NCBI GenBank assembly: GCA_040719455.1
Contig: JBFDTN010000001.1
Span: forward strand, 62,001 to 126,000
Source of the DNA: Streptococcus pneumoniae
Lineage (GTDB): Bacteria > Bacillota > Bacilli > Lactobacillales > Streptococcaceae
Length of the DNA: 64,000 nt
Direction of reading: 5' to 3'
Both the position numbers and the translations under genes were made by a program. Below, one piece after another: positions 27,456 through 41,139 of the stretch. Below the pieces are notes generated by a model. It made no database searches, was not told the origin of the DNA, and saw nothing but the letters and a program-made list of their open reading frames with translations. Position 1 is the stretch's first letter, and every line of letters starts with the position of its first letter.

Positions 27456-28584
27456 TAAATACTCAGCAATTTTAGGGAATACCGTTGGATTCCATGATAT
27501 GTCCTTTTTGACAGAGCACCGTCCAGTGGCAAGTTTGCCATTCGGTGGGAAATATCGCTTGATTGACTTTCCCTTGTCTAGCCTTGCTAATGCAGGAGTA
27601 AGAAGCATCTTTGGTATCTTCCAGCAAGATAATATCAGTTCTGTCTTTGACCATATTCGTAGTGGACGTGAATGGGGACTTTCAACCCTTCTTAGCCACT
27701 ACTATCTAGGAATTTACAATACTCGCGTAGAAAGTAGCACGGTCGGCAAAGAATATTATGAGCAGCTCTTGACTTATCTCAAACGCTCTGGCAGTAACCA
27801 AACAGTTTCTCTTAACTGTGATGTGTTGACCAATATCGACTTGAATCAAGTCTTTCATTTGCACAATACAACAGATCAACCGATTACAGTGGTCTATAAA
27901 AAATTGCCAAAACAGGATATTTCAGAAGTGAATGCTATTTTGGATGTCGATGAAACTGACCATGTAAAAGGGCACAAACTTTTTGACGCACGAGTAGAGC
28001 AAGAATTTTACAATATGTCCACAGATATCTTTGTCGTGGACACACCGTGGTTGATTGAGCGCTTAGAGTTAGAACTTCAAAAAGAGCATCCAGAAAAATT
28101 ACGCTATGTGCTCCGTGAATTGGCAGCAGAAGTTGGTGCATTTGCCTATGAATATACAGGCTATCTAGCGAATATCCACTCTATTCCAACCTACTTCAAG
28201 GCAAATATGGATATGCTAGAGCACCAAAAATTCTACTCACTCTTTACGCCAAATCAAAAGATTTATACCAAGGTGAAAAATGAAGAGCCAACCTACTATG
28301 CAGTTGGTTCAGATGTAGCGATGTCTCAGTTTGCTTCAGGTAGCATTGTTGAAGGAAAAGTCGAGTACTCGGTAGTATCCAGAAATACACACCTAAAAGA
28401 AGGCAGCCATATCAAGCATAGTATTTTATTCCCACGGGTCAAAGTTGGCGAAGGTGCTACGGTTGAGTATGCAATTTTGGATAAGGGTGTAGAGATTGCA
28501 CCGGGATTGGTTGTGCGAGGAACAGCAGATAACCCACTTGTGATTAAGAAAGGTGAAAAAGTTTTAGAGGATCGAATCGGATGA
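27445..28584 (+). CDS. glgD: Glucose-1-phosphate adenylyltransferase regulatory subunit GlgD
   Basis: A GlgC paralogue of 379 residues found in Firmicutes as the partner of GlgC. It keeps the fold ([18 protein letters not shown] and beta-helix repeats) but lacks the N-terminal GGxGTRL nucleotide loop, having [11 protein letters not shown] there, so it is probably non-catalytic and stabilises or activates GlgC. It overlaps glgC by 11 bp and glgA by 4 bp (ATGA). Confidence 0.95.
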   Translation: MKIDKYSAILGNTVGFHDMSFLTEHRPVASLPFGGKYRLIDFPLSSLANAGVRSIFGIFQQDNISSVFDHIRSGREWGLSTLLSHYYLGIYNTRVESSTVGKEYYEQLLTYLKRSGSNQTVSLNCDVLTNIDLNQVFHLHNTTDQPITVVYKKLPKQDISEVNAILDVDETDHVKGHKLFDARVEQEFYNMSTDIFVVDTPWLIERLELELQKEHPEKLRYVLRELAAEVGAFAYEYTGYLANIHSIPTYFKANMDMLEHQKFYSLFTPNQKIYTKVKNEEPTYYAVGSDVAMSQFASGSIVEGKVEYSVVSRNTHLKEGSHIKHSILFPRVKVGEGATVEYAILDKGVEIAPGLVVRGTADNPLVIKKGEKVLEDRIG

Positions 28585-30008
28585 AAGTTTTATTTGTAGC
28601 CGCTGAAGGGGCTCCATTTTCTAAAACTGGAGGATTGGGAGATGTCATTGGGGCTCTCCCAAAATCTCTGGTGAAAAAGGGGCATGAAGTTGGAGTGATT
28701 TTGCCTTATTACGATATGGTAGAGAAAAAGTTTGGTCATCAAGTAGAAGATTGCTTCCATTTTGAAGTGCAAGTTGGCTGGCGTCGTCAGTATGCTGGTG
28801 TGAAACGGATGGTACTAGATGGAGTAACCTTCTATTTCATTGATAATCAATACTATTTCTTCCGTGGTCATGTCTATGGAGATTTTGATGATGGTGAGCG
28901 CTTTGCCTTTTTCCAATTAGCTGCGATTGAGTTGATGGAAAAGGTTCAGTTTATCCCAGATGTGCTTCATGTGCATGATTATCATACAGCCATGATTCCT
29001 TATCTCGTTAAGGAAAAATACCATTGGATTCAGGCGTATCAAAGCATGAAATTGGTTTTAACCATTCATAATTTGGAATTCCAAGGTCAGTTTAACCCAG
29101 GCATGCTCGGTGATTTATTTGGTGTGGGATTTGAGCGCTATGAAGATGGTACGCTACGCTGGAATGATTGCTTAAACTGGATGAAGGCTGGGATTTTGTA
29201 TGCGGATCGTGTGACGACTGTATCACCAAGCTATGCACATGAGATTATGACTCCAGAGTTTGGCTGTGATTTGGATCAAATCATTCGTATGGAGTCAGGA
29301 AAAGTTCTAGGAATTGTCAATGGGATTGACGCTGACTTGTACAATCCAGAAACAGATCCACTTTTAACTTACCATTTTACGAAAGATGACTTGGCTGGTA
29401 AGGCGAAGAATAAACGTGCTCTTCAAGAGAAGGTAGGCTTGCCTGTACGAGCAGAAGTGCCTTTGGTGGGGATTGTTTCACGCTTGACTCGTCAAAAAGG
29501 ATTTGATTTGGTGGTATCTGAATTGCATCATCTCTTGCAGGAAGATGTACAGATTGTGGTCTTAGGGACAGGAGATCCCGCCTTTGAACAGGCATTTTCA
29601 TGGTTTAGTGCAGCCTATCCAGAAAAATTATCAGCCAATATCACTTTTGATGTGACCTTGGCTCAGGAAATCTATGCTGCCTGTGATCTGTTCCTCATGC
29701 CGAGCCGTTTTGAACCATGTGGTTTGTCTCAAATGATGGCTATGCGCTATGGAACCTTGCCACTTGTCAATGAAGTGGGAGGATTGCGTGATACGGTAGA
29801 GGCCTATAATGCCTTTACAGGAAGCGGAACAGGATTTAGCTTTAATAATTTTTCAGGCTATTGGTTGACGGAAACCTTTAAAAATGCTATCGGGCTTTAT
29901 TACCATGCTCCTGCGAGCTGGAGAAATCTTCAGTACCAAGCTATGGAACGTGATTTCTCTTGGGATACAGCCAGTCAAGCGTATAGCGATTTATATCAAT
30001 CACTCTAG
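28581..30008 (+). CDS. glgA: Glycogen synthase (ADP-glucose)
   Basis: A GT5 glycosyltransferase that extends alpha-1,4-glucan from ADP-glucose. The N-terminal ADP-glucose loop is [13 protein letters not shown], the interdomain part contains [10 protein letters not shown], and the C-terminal Rossmann domain has [10 protein letters not shown] and the catalytic [14 protein letters not shown]. 475 residues, typical. Its start overlaps the glgD stop. Confidence 0.97.
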   Translation: MKVLFVAAEGAPFSKTGGLGDVIGALPKSLVKKGHEVGVILPYYDMVEKKFGHQVEDCFHFEVQVGWRRQYAGVKRMVLDGVTFYFIDNQYYFFRGHVYGDFDDGERFAFFQLAAIELMEKVQFIPDVLHVHDYHTAMIPYLVKEKYHWIQAYQSMKLVLTIHNLEFQGQFNPGMLGDLFGVGFERYEDGTLRWNDCLNWMKAGILYADRVTTVSPSYAHEIMTPEFGCDLDQIIRMESGKVLGIVNGIDADLYNPETDPLLTYHFTKDDLAGKAKNKRALQEKVGLPVRAEVPLVGIVSRLTRQKGFDLVVSELHHLLQEDVQIVVLGTGDPAFEQAFSWFSAAYPEKLSANITFDVTLAQEIYAACDLFLMPSRFEPCGLSQMMAMRYGTLPLVNEVGGLRDTVEAYNAFTGSGTGFSFNNFSGYWLTETFKNAIGLYYHAPASWRNLQYQAMERDFSWDTASQAYSDLYQSL

Positions 30009-30026
30009 GAACAGAAAGATAGGAAG

Positions 30027-32423
30027 ATGGAACTTACAAAAGAACAATTTATTCGAGATTTTAAAGATGTCCTGCATGAAGAGCAGTTAATTAAGGTGAG
30101 CGATGCAACACCGACAGAGCTTTTCCAAGCCTTGGCACGCACCATTCGCAAATACATTACCCCCATGTGGCTCAAACGTCGCAATCAATTGGTAGAAGAT
30201 AAGCAAAAAATTGCCTATTATTTCTCTATTGAATTTCTCCCTGGGCGTATGCTTGAGACCAATTTGCTCAATCTAGGCATTTTGGATGTCATCAAAGATG
30301 GCTTTGATGAGCTAGGAATCGACTTTACAGCTGTTAAGCGAGCAGAGCATGATATGGCGCTAGGAAATGGCGGTTTAGGGCGTTTAGCAGCAGCTTTTAT
30401 GGACTCTCTAGCAACGACTGGCTATCCTGGTTTTGGAAATGGGATTCGCTATCGCTACGGACTCTTTAAGCAAAAAATCGTGGACGGGTATCAGATTGAA
30501 CTGCCAGATGATTGGTTTGGCAGCCTTGGGAATGTCTGGGAAATCCGCAAAGACCACGATATTGTCGATGTAAAAATCTTCGGTCATGTTTACCTTGGGG
30601 TGAATGACGAAGGGCGAGTGGTTCCGGTTTATGAAAATTCTAAGACCTTGCGAGCTGTGCCTTATGACGTACCGCAAATTGGCTTTGAAAATGATGTTGT
30701 CAATAATCTGCGTCTTTGGGATGTGGAAATTCCAATCGAGCATGAAATGGAGTACCCAACCATTGAAGACCGCCGTAAGGTGACAGATATCACTGCCATC
30801 TTGTATCCAGATGATTCGAGCTATGAAGGAAAAGAATTGCGCTTGATTCAAGAGTATTTCATGACCAGTGCAGGTTTGCAGACCATCATCAAATCCTATC
30901 TGAAGCAAGGGTTGCCTCTTGAGCGTATTCACGAGAAGGTATCCGTACACATCAACGATACGCACCCAGCGGTAGCACCGGCTGAATTTATGCGAATTTT
31001 GATGGATGATTATGGCTTGGATTGGGCAGATGCATGGGAGACAACTGTGCAAACTATGAGCTACACCAACCACACGATTCTATCAGAAGCCTTGGAAAAA
31101 TGGGATGCTGAACTCTTTAAATCTGTTCTTCCACGAGTATATCAAATTATCTTAGAAATTGATCATCGCTATGTTGCAGAAATGGCAGCGCGTGGAATTG
31201 ACGCAGCGATGATTGAGCATACGCGGATTGTAAAAGATGACCAGATCCATATGGCTCATCTTGCCATTATCGGAGGGCATTCAATCAATGGTGTTGCAAA
31301 ATTGCATACGGAATTGCTCAAAGAAGATACCTTGCGTGATTTCTATGCCATTTATCCAGAGAAGTTTAACAATAAAACCAACGGAATTGTGCAACGCAGA
31401 TGGCTGCAAATTGCAGACGAGCCGTTGTCAAAGGAAATCGATCATGTGATTGGTAAAGGTTGGCGTAAGGACATTCACCAATTACGCAAGCTTTTGGACT
31501 ATAAGGATGACAAGCAAGTCCTAGCTGATTTCTACCGTGTGAAGCAAGAAGCAAAAGCTCGTTTAGCCCGCTTTATCGCAGAAACAACAGGCGTTGAAGT
31601 TTCCACCGAAGCGATTTTTGATGTGCAGGTCAAGCGTCTGCATGCCTATAAACGTCAACTCCTCAATCTCTTACATATCTTGAAATTATACTGGGATTTG
31701 AAGGATAATCCTGATAAAGACATGGTTCCACGCGTCTTTATCTTTGGAGCTAAGGCAGCACCAGGCTATCATTTTGCAAAATCAGTGATCAAGCTCATCA
31801 ATGAAGTGGCTAATCTCGTCAATCACGATGACAGCCTACAAGGCAAACTCAAGGTCGTGTTCCTTGAAAATTACCGTGTCAGCCTTGCAGAGTTAATCAT
31901 CCCAGCAGCGGATGTCTCTGAGCAGATCTCACTTGCTTCTAAAGAAGCATCAGGAACGTCCAACATGAAATTCATGATGACAGGTGCTATTACGCTAGCT
32001 ACCTTAGATGGAGCCAACATCGAGATTAAAGATGAGGTTGGCGATGAGAATATTGTCATCTTTGGAATGGATAAAGACCAAGTCTATCGCCATTATGAAC
32101 AGCATGATTATTACTCACGCGGTCTATATGAAAGCAATCCAACCATTCGTCGTGTGGTAGATAGCTTTGTAGATGGTACGATTCCAAATGTTCGCAACGA
32201 AGGCTCTGAGATTTATGAGGCTTTGATTACCCATAATGATGAGTATTTCTTGTTAGAAGATTTTGAATCTTATGTGGCAGCCCAAGAAAAAATCGATCAA
32301 CTCTATCGTGACAAAGAAGCGTGGGCACGCATGAGTCTGATCAATATCGCAACCTCAGATAAATTCACATCCGATGATACGATTGAACAATATGCTCAAG
32401 AAATTTGGCATTTAGAACGCTAA
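30027..32423 (+). CDS. glgP: Glycogen/maltodextrin phosphorylase
   Basis: Releases glucose-1-phosphate from glycogen by phosphorolysis. The 798-residue GT35 protein has HDMALGNGGLGRLAA near the N-terminus, VHINDTHPAVAPAEF, and the pyridoxal-phosphate lysine in GTSNMKFMMTGA. It is the last gene of the glycogen operon, 18 bp after glgA, so synthesis and breakdown are transcribed together. A symmetrical GC-rich hairpin follows. Confidence 0.97.
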   Translation: MELTKEQFIRDFKDVLHEEQLIKVSDATPTELFQALARTIRKYITPMWLKRRNQLVEDKQKIAYYFSIEFLPGRMLETNLLNLGILDVIKDGFDELGIDFTAVKRAEHDMALGNGGLGRLAAAFMDSLATTGYPGFGNGIRYRYGLFKQKIVDGYQIELPDDWFGSLGNVWEIRKDHDIVDVKIFGHVYLGVNDEGRVVPVYENSKTLRAVPYDVPQIGFENDVVNNLRLWDVEIPIEHEMEYPTIEDRRKVTDITAILYPDDSSYEGKELRLIQEYFMTSAGLQTIIKSYLKQGLPLERIHEKVSVHINDTHPAVAPAEFMRILMDDYGLDWADAWETTVQTMSYTNHTILSEALEKWDAELFKSVLPRVYQIILEIDHRYVAEMAARGIDAAMIEHTRIVKDDQIHMAHLAIIGGHSINGVAKLHTELLKEDTLRDFYAIYPEKFNNKTNGIVQRRWLQIADEPLSKEIDHVIGKGWRKDIHQLRKLLDYKDDKQVLADFYRVKQEAKARLARFIAETTGVEVSTEAIFDVQVKRLHAYKRQLLNLLHILKLYWDLKDNPDKDMVPRVFIFGAKAAPGYHFAKSVIKLINEVANLVNHDDSLQGKLKVVFLENYRVSLAELIIPAADVSEQISLASKEASGTSNMKFMMTGAITLATLDGANIEIKDEVGDENIVIFGMDKDQVYRHYEQHDYYSRGLYESNPTIRRVVDSFVDGTIPNVRNEGSEIYEALITHNDEYFLLEDFESYVAAQEKIDQLYRDKEAWARMSLINIATSDKFTSDDTIEQYAQEIWHLER

Positions 32424-32430
32424 AAACAAG

Positions 32431-32458
32431 AAGGAGCTGGAGATGATTCCAGCTCCTT
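32431..32458 (+). terminator. Hairpin after glgP
   Basis: AAGGAGCTGGA pairs with TCCAGCTCCTT, a perfect 11-bp stem. There is no T-run after it, so termination may be incomplete. Confidence 0.6.
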
Positions 32459-32600
32459 GCTATTAAGAGAAGTGTAAAAAATAGGAATGTTTGAAAGATA
32501 AATAACTTTCTTCCTATTTATATAGAAATGTTATCTCAGAATCATTGGTCAGGAAAAGTGAAACAAAAATCTGAAAAACGCTTCCAAATAGCGAAAACAT

Positions 32601-32629
32601 TTGACAAATAAAAAAATTAGGACTAGAAT
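32601..32629 (+). promoter_or_regulatory. Promoter of the atp operon
   Basis: TTGACA, 17 bp, TAGAAT. A partial cre-like sequence (GAAAAACGCTTCCA) lies upstream of it near 32573 but has several mismatches. Confidence 0.85.
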
Positions 32630-32665
32630 AGCTTAGTAAATCAAAAAAATGGAGGAGAATTCGTT

Positions 32666-32866
32666 ATGAATTTAACAATGTTAGCTCTCGGTTTAGCCGT
32701 AATGGGTGTTAGTATCGGTGAAGGTCTGTTAGTATCTAGCTTCTTGCGCTCAGCAGGTCGTCAACCAGAAATGTACAATAAATTAAGAACAGGGATGATG
32801 CTCGGTGTTGCCTTTATCGAAGGTACCTTCTTTGTGCTCCTTGCGATGGCATTCGTTCTCAAATAA
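32666..32866 (+). CDS. atpE: ATP synthase F0 subunit c
   Basis: The proteolipid of the membrane rotor ring: 66 residues, two helices with a polar loop (RSAGRQPEMYNKLR) and the proton-carrying Glu in FIEGTFFVLL. Streptococcal c subunits carry Glu here. First gene of the operon; GGAGGAG precedes the ATG. Confidence 0.96.
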   Translation: MNLTMLALGLAVMGVSIGEGLLVSSFLRSAGRQPEMYNKLRTGMMLGVAFIEGTFFVLLAMAFVLK

Positions 32867-32889
32867 TCATAGAAAAGGGGTGACGTCCG

Positions 32890-33582
32890 TTGGAAAATCA
32901 TCATCCAACTTTAAATCTTGGTCCTATAACCCTTGATTTGACCCTACTTGCTATGTCTGTTTTGACGGTCGGTGTGGTATTTGCTTTGGTCTATTTTGCA
33001 AGTCGCAATATGACTCTAAAACCTAATAAAAAGCAAAATGTCCTTGAATTCTTTGTCGAACTTGTAAATGGCATCGGTAAGGACAATCTTGGAGCTGACA
33101 ATGTCAAACCCTATTCTCTATTCTTGTTTACCATTTTTTCTTTTGTTTTGGTGGCCAATCAATTAGGGTTACTTACGAACATTGAAGTAAGTGGTTATAC
33201 CCTATGGACTTCGCCAACCTCAAATATGTTTTATGATATGGGTTTGTCTTTACTCATTAGCTTATTTGTCAATATTGAGGGAGCACGCAGGCAAGGGTTT
33301 AAAGAATATACTTCTGAGTATAAAAATCCCATGAATATTTTGGAAGTCTTTACAGACTTTCTCTCTCTAGCCCTTCGTCTTTATGGAAATATTTTTGCAG
33401 GGGAAGTAGTGACAGGGTTATTGCTCCAAATGGCTCATGCAGGCTGGTTCTTGACACCATTTGCCTTTGGCTTTAACATCATTTGGACAGCCTTTTCAAT
33501 GTTTATCGGATTCTTACAGGCTTATGTCTTTACCATGTTAACGACTATGTATTTGGCGAAAAAATCAGGTATTGAAGCATAA
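32890..33582 (+). CDS. atpB: ATP synthase F0 subunit a
   Basis: Stator membrane subunit forming the proton half-channels. 230 residues, several helices, with the essential Arg in LSLALRLYGNIFAGE. It starts at TTG (32890) after AAAAGGGGTGACG; no better ATG exists upstream. The c-a-b gene order is characteristic of streptococci. Confidence 0.94.
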   Translation: MENHHPTLNLGPITLDLTLLAMSVLTVGVVFALVYFASRNMTLKPNKKQNVLEFFVELVNGIGKDNLGADNVKPYSLFLFTIFSFVLVANQLGLLTNIEVSGYTLWTSPTSNMFYDMGLSLLISLFVNIEGARRQGFKEYTSEYKNPMNILEVFTDFLSLALRLYGNIFAGEVVTGLLLQMAHAGWFLTPFAFGFNIIWTAFSMFIGFLQAYVFTMLTTMYLAKKSGIEA

Positions 33583-33600
33583 TAGAATAGGAGAAGAAAA

Positions 33601-34095
33601 ATGGAAGCATCACTAGGAACCGTAATTGGGAATATGCTTCTTGTGACAGGTTCTGTGGCGGTTTTGTTATTCCTCATTAAAAAATATGCTTGGGGAAATA
33701 TCACAAAAACCTTTGAAGAACGTGCGCAAAAGATTACCAATGATATTGACAGTGCAGAAGCTGCGCGACAAAAAGCAGAAGAGTTAGCACAAAAACGAGA
33801 AATGGAATTGGCAGGTAGTCGCAAAGAAGCAACTGCCATTATCGAAACAGCCAAGGAAACTGCTGAGAAAAATAAGGTAGGGATTCTTTCAGAAGCAGCC
33901 CTTGAAGCAGGTCGCTTGAAAGAAAAAGCCAATCAAGAGATTGCTCAGACCAAGGCTGAAGCCTTAAGTGGTATTAAAGAAGATGTGGCTGATTTGACGA
34001 TTAGCCTAGCAAGTAAAATCTTAGCACAAGAGTTAAATCAAGAGGCACATAGTGACTTGATTGATCGCTATATTGATCAGTTAGGAGAGGCTTAA
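33601..34095 (+). CDS. atpF: ATP synthase F0 subunit b
   Basis: Peripheral stalk subunit: one N-terminal membrane helix (residues about 8-26), then a long charged alpha-helical coiled coil ([20 protein letters not shown]). 164 residues. Its stop overlaps the atpH start in TAATG. Confidence 0.95.
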   Translation: MEASLGTVIGNMLLVTGSVAVLLFLIKKYAWGNITKTFEERAQKITNDIDSAEAARQKAEELAQKREMELAGSRKEATAIIETAKETAEKNKVGILSEAALEAGRLKEKANQEIAQTKAEALSGIKEDVADLTISLASKILAQELNQEAHSDLIDRYIDQLGEA

Positions 34096-34631
34096 TGGAC
34101 AAGAAGAGATATGCGGTTGTATCAACCTATACCACACCTTTTGTCCAAGTCGTGATTGAAAAAGGGCAGCAGCAAGAGGTCTTTGAAAAATTGTACGAGA
34201 TTCGGACAATTTTTGAGGAAACTCATCTTGCTGGCTTTTTATCACATATTGGTGTCGATCATGCCGAAAAAGAAAAAGCTCTTCGTTTGTTTCAAGGGAC
34301 AGACTCCTCGTTATTAGACCATTTTATAGAAGTGATTCTCCAAAATCATCGTGAAAGTTATTTCTATGATATGGTGGTAGATAGCTTGGGACGATTGGAA
34401 AAATTAACCAATGAATTTGATGTTCATATCAAATCTGTTAAACCTTTGTCAAATGAGCAAAAAGCGCGGCTTCTTCCGATGATTGAGAAAAAATTAAACT
34501 TGAAAGTCCGCAATTTTCAAGAAGAATTGGATCCTGATCTGATCGGAGGGTTCGTCGTGACAGCCAATAACAAGACAATTGATGCGAGTATTAAACGTCA
34601 ATTGCAAGCAGTAAAAGAAAATTTGAAATAG
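34095..34631 (+). CDS. atpH: ATP synthase F1 subunit delta
   Basis: Connects the peripheral stalk to the F1 head. 178 residues with the OSCP-family C-terminal signature DPDLIGGFVVTANNKTIDAS. Overlaps atpF by one base. Confidence 0.95.
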   Translation: MDKKRYAVVSTYTTPFVQVVIEKGQQQEVFEKLYEIRTIFEETHLAGFLSHIGVDHAEKEKALRLFQGTDSSLLDHFIEVILQNHRESYFYDMVVDSLGRLEKLTNEFDVHIKSVKPLSNEQKARLLPMIEKKLNLKVRNFQEELDPDLIGGFVVTANNKTIDASIKRQLQAVKENLK

Positions 34632-34643
34632 AAAGTGGTGTGA

Positions 34644-36155
<1,512 letters not shown>

Positions 36156-36170
36156 GAATAGAGGTGTCAG

Positions 36171-37046
36171 ATGGCAGTTTCGTTAAATGATATAAAAACT
36201 AAAATTGCATCCACCAAGAACACCAGTCAAATTACCAATGCCATGCAGATGGTCTCTGCTGCAAAGCTCGGAAAATCAGAAGAAGCAGCTAAGAACTTTC
36301 AGGTGTATGCCCAAAAAGTTCGGACCTTGGTCACAGACATTTTGCATGGAGATGTAGTCCTTGATTCGCAAAATCCTATGCTCATTCATCGTCCTGTTAA
36401 AAAGACAGGTTACATTGTTATTACATCCGACCGTGGTTTAGTCGGTGGCTATAATGCGACGATTTTAAAGAGCATGATGGAGCTGCTTTCGGATTACCAT
36501 GAGAAAAATGATTTTGCCATTATTGCGATCGGTGGTATTGGAGCAGACTTTTTCAAAGCTCGTGGGATTCAGCCAGTCTATGAATTGCGTGGCTTGGCAG
36601 ACCAGCCGAGTTTTGATGAGGTTCGTAAAATCATCAACAAAACGATTGAAATGTATCAGAGTGAGATTTTTGACGAACTCTATGTGTGTTACAACCACCA
36701 TGTCAATAGCTTGACCAGCCAGATGCGGGTAGAGCAAATGCTTCCAATCATTGACCTTGATCCAAATGAGGCAGATGAGGATTATAAACACAGCTTTGCG
36801 CTTGAAACCAATCGAGAAGATTTGCTCAATCAACTCTTGCCCCAATTTGCAGAAAGTATGATTTATGGGGCGATTATTGATGCAAAAACGGCTGAAAATG
36901 CTGCTGGGATGACAGCTATGCAGACGGCAACAGATAACGCAAAGAAGGTCATCAATGACTTGACCATTCAGTATAATCGTGCACGTCAGGCTGCGATTAC
37001 ACAGGAAATTACAGAGATTGTCGCAGGTGCCAGTGCCTTAGAATAA
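36171..37046 (+). CDS. atpG: ATP synthase F1 subunit gamma
   Basis: Central rotor shaft. 291 residues with N-terminal helix [24 protein letters not shown] and the C-terminal signature [22 protein letters not shown] precedes the ATG. A 92-bp gap with a small AGAGAA/TTCTCT palindrome separates it from atpD. Confidence 0.96.
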   Translation: MAVSLNDIKTKIASTKNTSQITNAMQMVSAAKLGKSEEAAKNFQVYAQKVRTLVTDILHGDVVLDSQNPMLIHRPVKKTGYIVITSDRGLVGGYNATILKSMMELLSDYHEKNDFAIIAIGGIGADFFKARGIQPVYELRGLADQPSFDEVRKIINKTIEMYQSEIFDELYVCYNHHVNSLTSQMRVEQMLPIIDLDPNEADEDYKHSFALETNREDLLNQLLPQFAESMIYGAIIDAKTAENAAGMTAMQTATDNAKKVINDLTIQYNRARQAAITQEITEIVAGASALE

Positions 37047-37138
37047 TCTTTGTCTTAGTGGTGCAAATAAGAAGACGAGAATAATGAGAATGTAGAGCAA
37101 AGAGAAGTTTCTCTAAGCTCTTAGAAATGGAGAAATAG

Positions 37139-38545
<1,407 letters not shown>

Positions 38546-38555
38546 GAGGTGACCT

Positions 38556-38975
38556 ATGGCTCAAATGACAGTACAAATCGTGACGCCAGATGGTCTGATT
38601 TATGATCACCATGCGAGCTTTGTTTCCGTACGAACCATCAATGGTGAGATGGGGATTTTACCTCATCATGAAAATATGATTGCGGTTTTGGCAGTTGATG
38701 AGGTCAAGGTGCAACGTGTGAATGCTGAGAACCACATTAATTGGATTGCGGTCAATGGTGGGATTATTGAAGTAGCAGATAATCTCATCACCATTGTTGC
38801 AGACTCTGCAGAAAGAGCAAGGGATATTGATATTAGCCGTGCAGAACGTGCGAAACGTCGTGCAGAATTAGCCCTTGAAGAAGCGCAAGACAAACATTTG
38901 ATTGACCAAGAACGTCGTGCGAAAATCGCTCTTCAACGAGCCATTAACCGTATCAATGTCGGAAATCGTTTATAA
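38556..38975 (+). CDS. atpC: ATP synthase F1 subunit epsilon
   Basis: Regulatory stalk subunit. 139 residues: an N-terminal beta sandwich ([19 protein letters not shown]) and a C-terminal helical hairpin. Last gene of the operon; a strong terminator overlaps its stop region. Confidence 0.95.
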   Translation: MAQMTVQIVTPDGLIYDHHASFVSVRTINGEMGILPHHENMIAVLAVDEVKVQRVNAENHINWIAVNGGIIEVADNLITIVADSAERARDIDISRAERAKRRAELALEEAQDKHLIDQERRAKIALQRAINRINVGNRL

Positions 38976-39006
38976 AAGAACAAGTCAGCTGACTTGTTCT
39001 TTTTTT
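38974..39006 (+). terminator. Terminator of the atp operon
   Basis: AAAAGAACAAGTCAGCTGACTTGTTCTTTT is one continuous palindrome in two halves, AAAAGAACAAGTCAG and CTGACTTGTTCTTTT, followed by more T. Confidence 0.95.
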
Positions 39007-39081
39007 CTTAATCTAATATGTTCATATTCGCAAATGAAGTATGATGTAGCTAGTGTGGGTACTTGGTGATACATCAAGACG

Positions 39082-40017
39082 TTACCAACTTTGCAGAGAG
39101 ACTTCGCCACTGGATAGCCAAATGCTTGCTCCGGTATCACGCTCGACGAGGAGTTTTCCTTGGTCAGAGATTTCCTTTGCTATTCCAGTTTGCACATGAC
39201 CATCTTTCTGGAAATGAATGTGTCTGCCTAAAATGATGGACTGTTTGCGGTAGAGGTAAATTAGTTCTTCTGGATCTGTGTGGAAAAAATGATTCCAGAT
39301 GCTCGCGATGAGTTCATTTCTGGTGATGGGGCAATTTTTTGGAAAGAGGGAGGTTGCCTTATGAGCTAAATCTTTGGGAAAGGAAGGAATAGCAAGATTA
39401 AAACCCACTCCGATAATGACATCGGTCACGAGACCAGTTTCGACAGAGGTGACAGCCTCGGTCAAAATTCCTGCGACTTTTTTTTCCTTATAGTAGAGAT
39501 CGTTGACCCATTTGATGCCTAAGTCAATCAAGGTCAGTTCCTTGACAGCCTTGTAAATCGCAGCAGCGACTAAGATGGTATAGGTGGGCAATTCGTCAAA
39601 GGGGAGCTGGGGTTGCAGGTGAAGAGACATATAAATCCCTCCTTGAGTTGGGGAGAAGTAGTCACGTCCAAATCGCCCTTTGCCTGCTTGTTGTGAGGGA
39701 GCTAGATACAGAGTATTGGGTTTTTGCCCTGTTTCGATGCCTTTTTTGGCGTCAAGTTGTGTGGACTTGCAATCCAGATTTAGCTTGACTTGAAGTTGGC
39801 AATCTTTTTCAATCTGCTCAGGGAGCAGAAGATCTCCTGCTAGCCATTTGTAGCCTTTATTTTTGACAGACTCAATGGTGATTCCTTCTTTTTCTAGGCG
39901 CTGAATAGCTTTCCAAATAGAGGTGCGAGAAATCCCCAGCTGGCTTGCTAGACTTTCACCGCTGATATAGTCTTGAGCTTCATAGAGGAGTTGAAAGAGT
40001 GTTTCATAGGTTTTCAT
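39082..40017 (-). CDS. birA: Biotin--[acetyl-CoA-carboxylase] ligase / biotin repressor
   Basis: Attaches biotin to the carrier protein of acetyl-CoA carboxylase and, through its N-terminal helix-turn-helix (SLASQLGISRTSIWKAIQRLE), can act as a repressor. The catalytic domain shows GKGRFGRDY, the biotinyl-adenylate loop, and LGIKWVNDLYY with the catalytic lysine region. 311 residues. Its start overlaps the end of galR by 14 bp on the same strand, so the two are co-transcribed, an odd pairing of functions. Confidence 0.94.
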   Translation of the reverse strand: MKTYETLFQLLYEAQDYISGESLASQLGISRTSIWKAIQRLEKEGITIESVKNKGYKWLAGDLLLPEQIEKDCQLQVKLNLDCKSTQLDAKKGIETGQKPNTLYLAPSQQAGKGRFGRDYFSPTQGGIYMSLHLQPQLPFDELPTYTILVAAAIYKAVKELTLIDLGIKWVNDLYYKEKKVAGILTEAVTSVETGLVTDVIIGVGFNLAIPSFPKDLAHKATSLFPKNCPITRNELIASIWNHFFHTDPEELIYLYRKQSIILGRHIHFQKDGHVQTGIAKEISDQGKLLVERDTGASIWLSSGEVSLQSW

Positions 40018-41023
40018 AAAGGCTGCTACTTTCTCGAATAGTTAAGGTGGTGGAGAGAGTGACCATTTGTGGAATGGGATTTTCATTACTCTCTAATTCT
40101 TGATGGAGGAGTTCCAAGCCTTTTTTGCCCATTTCTTCTGTATAGACTGTTACAGAGCTCAAAGGTGGATAGACATATTTCGCGATAGAAGTGTCATTAA
40201 AGGCGACTAGGCTCATTTGACTTGGAATTTTGATGCTTGCTTCTTGCAGGGCACGGATGGCTCCCATGGCTAGGGTGTCATTGGCTAAAAAGAGAGCGGA
40301 AGGGAGTTGGTCTGAGTTTTCCGTGAGAAGCTCTTTCATCAGTTGATAGCCAGATTCGGCTGTGAATGGACCAATCTTGAGCCAATGTTCTTGAAAGAGC
40401 CCTTTTTGCGTCAAATAGTCTTGAAAGGTTGATAAACGGCTATCAAGGAGCAGAGTTCTTTGATCAGAAGTGGACTCTTGCCCAGCTAACATACCAATCT
40501 TTGTGTGACCATTTTCGAGGAAATAATCAAGCACTGCAATGACAGAATGCTCAAAATCAGTCGTCACGCAACTGTGCCCATAGTGGAGCGTATTGCTATC
40601 AATAAAGATAATGTGAGAGGTGTAATCTTCTAATTCGTGAATCTTTTGAGCGCTAAATTTACCAATAGCGATGATGCCTTTGATGCTTATGGAAGTGTCT
40701 AGCTCATCATTGTTAAAAATCCGAATAATGTTGTATCCTAGTTCCTGAGCCTTTTTTTCCACTCCTAGTCGGATAGCATAGTAGTAGAGATCATCGAGTT
40801 CTTGGGCTTCAGTGTACCATTCGACGATGGCAATCGTGCCTCTTTGCTTTATTTTTTCTGTGCCTTGTTTGGGCTTTTTTTGATAGCCTAGCTCTTGAGC
40901 TATTTGAAAAATATTCTGTCGTGTTACATCGCTCACAGAAAGGCTCTTATCTTGATTGAGGACCCGAGACACAGTGGCGGATGAAACACCAGCTTTCTCA
41001 GCTATATCTTTGATTCTGACCAT
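40004..41023 (-). CDS. galR: LacI-family galactose operon repressor
   Basis: A 339-residue LacI/GalR regulator: N-terminal HTH IKDIAEKAGVSSATVSRVLN and a periplasmic-binding-like effector domain ending in LTIRESSSL. It is divergent from galKTE and two palindromic operators lie between them, so control of the gal genes and itself is the natural reading. AAGGAAATTCC precedes the ATG. Confidence 0.93.
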   Translation of the reverse strand: MVRIKDIAEKAGVSSATVSRVLNQDKSLSVSDVTRQNIFQIAQELGYQKKPKQGTEKIKQRGTIAIVEWYTEAQELDDLYYYAIRLGVEKKAQELGYNIIRIFNNDELDTSISIKGIIAIGKFSAQKIHELEDYTSHIIFIDSNTLHYGHSCVTTDFEHSVIAVLDYFLENGHTKIGMLAGQESTSDQRTLLLDSRLSTFQDYLTQKGLFQEHWLKIGPFTAESGYQLMKELLTENSDQLPSALFLANDTLAMGAIRALQEASIKIPSQMSLVAFNDTSIAKYVYPPLSSVTVYTEEMGKKGLELLHQELESNENPIPQMVTLSTTLTIRESSSLYENL

Positions 41024-41054
41024 GGAATTTCCTTTTCTTAGTTTCCTTACTGTT

Positions 41055-41083
41055 ATTATACGCTAGTTTGGTCCAAAATCAAA
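41055..41083 (-). promoter_or_regulatory. Promoter of galR-birA
   Basis: Minus strand: TTTGAT, 17 bp, TATAAT. Operator O1 lies immediately upstream of the -35. Confidence 0.78.
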
Positions 41084-41085
41084 GA

Positions 41086-41100
41086 AAATTTAGTAAATTT
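41086..41100. promoter_or_regulatory. GalR operator O1
   Basis: AAATTTA-G-TAAATTT is a perfect 15-bp palindrome. It sits between the divergent promoters, near the galR -35. Confidence 0.75.
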
Positions 41101-41139
41101 TTATCAAAAAACAGAGAATTTGTAAGGTTTTTGTAAGAA

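Noticed and set aside
27445..28584. glgD as a decayed second glgC
   Set aside because: The missing nucleotide loop is normal for the Firmicute GlgD family; the frame is intact and overlaps its operon neighbours properly.
32573..32586. cre-like sequence upstream of the atp promoter
   Set aside because: About three mismatches to the consensus, including the conserved first bases, and it is upstream of the -35; kept only as a remark.
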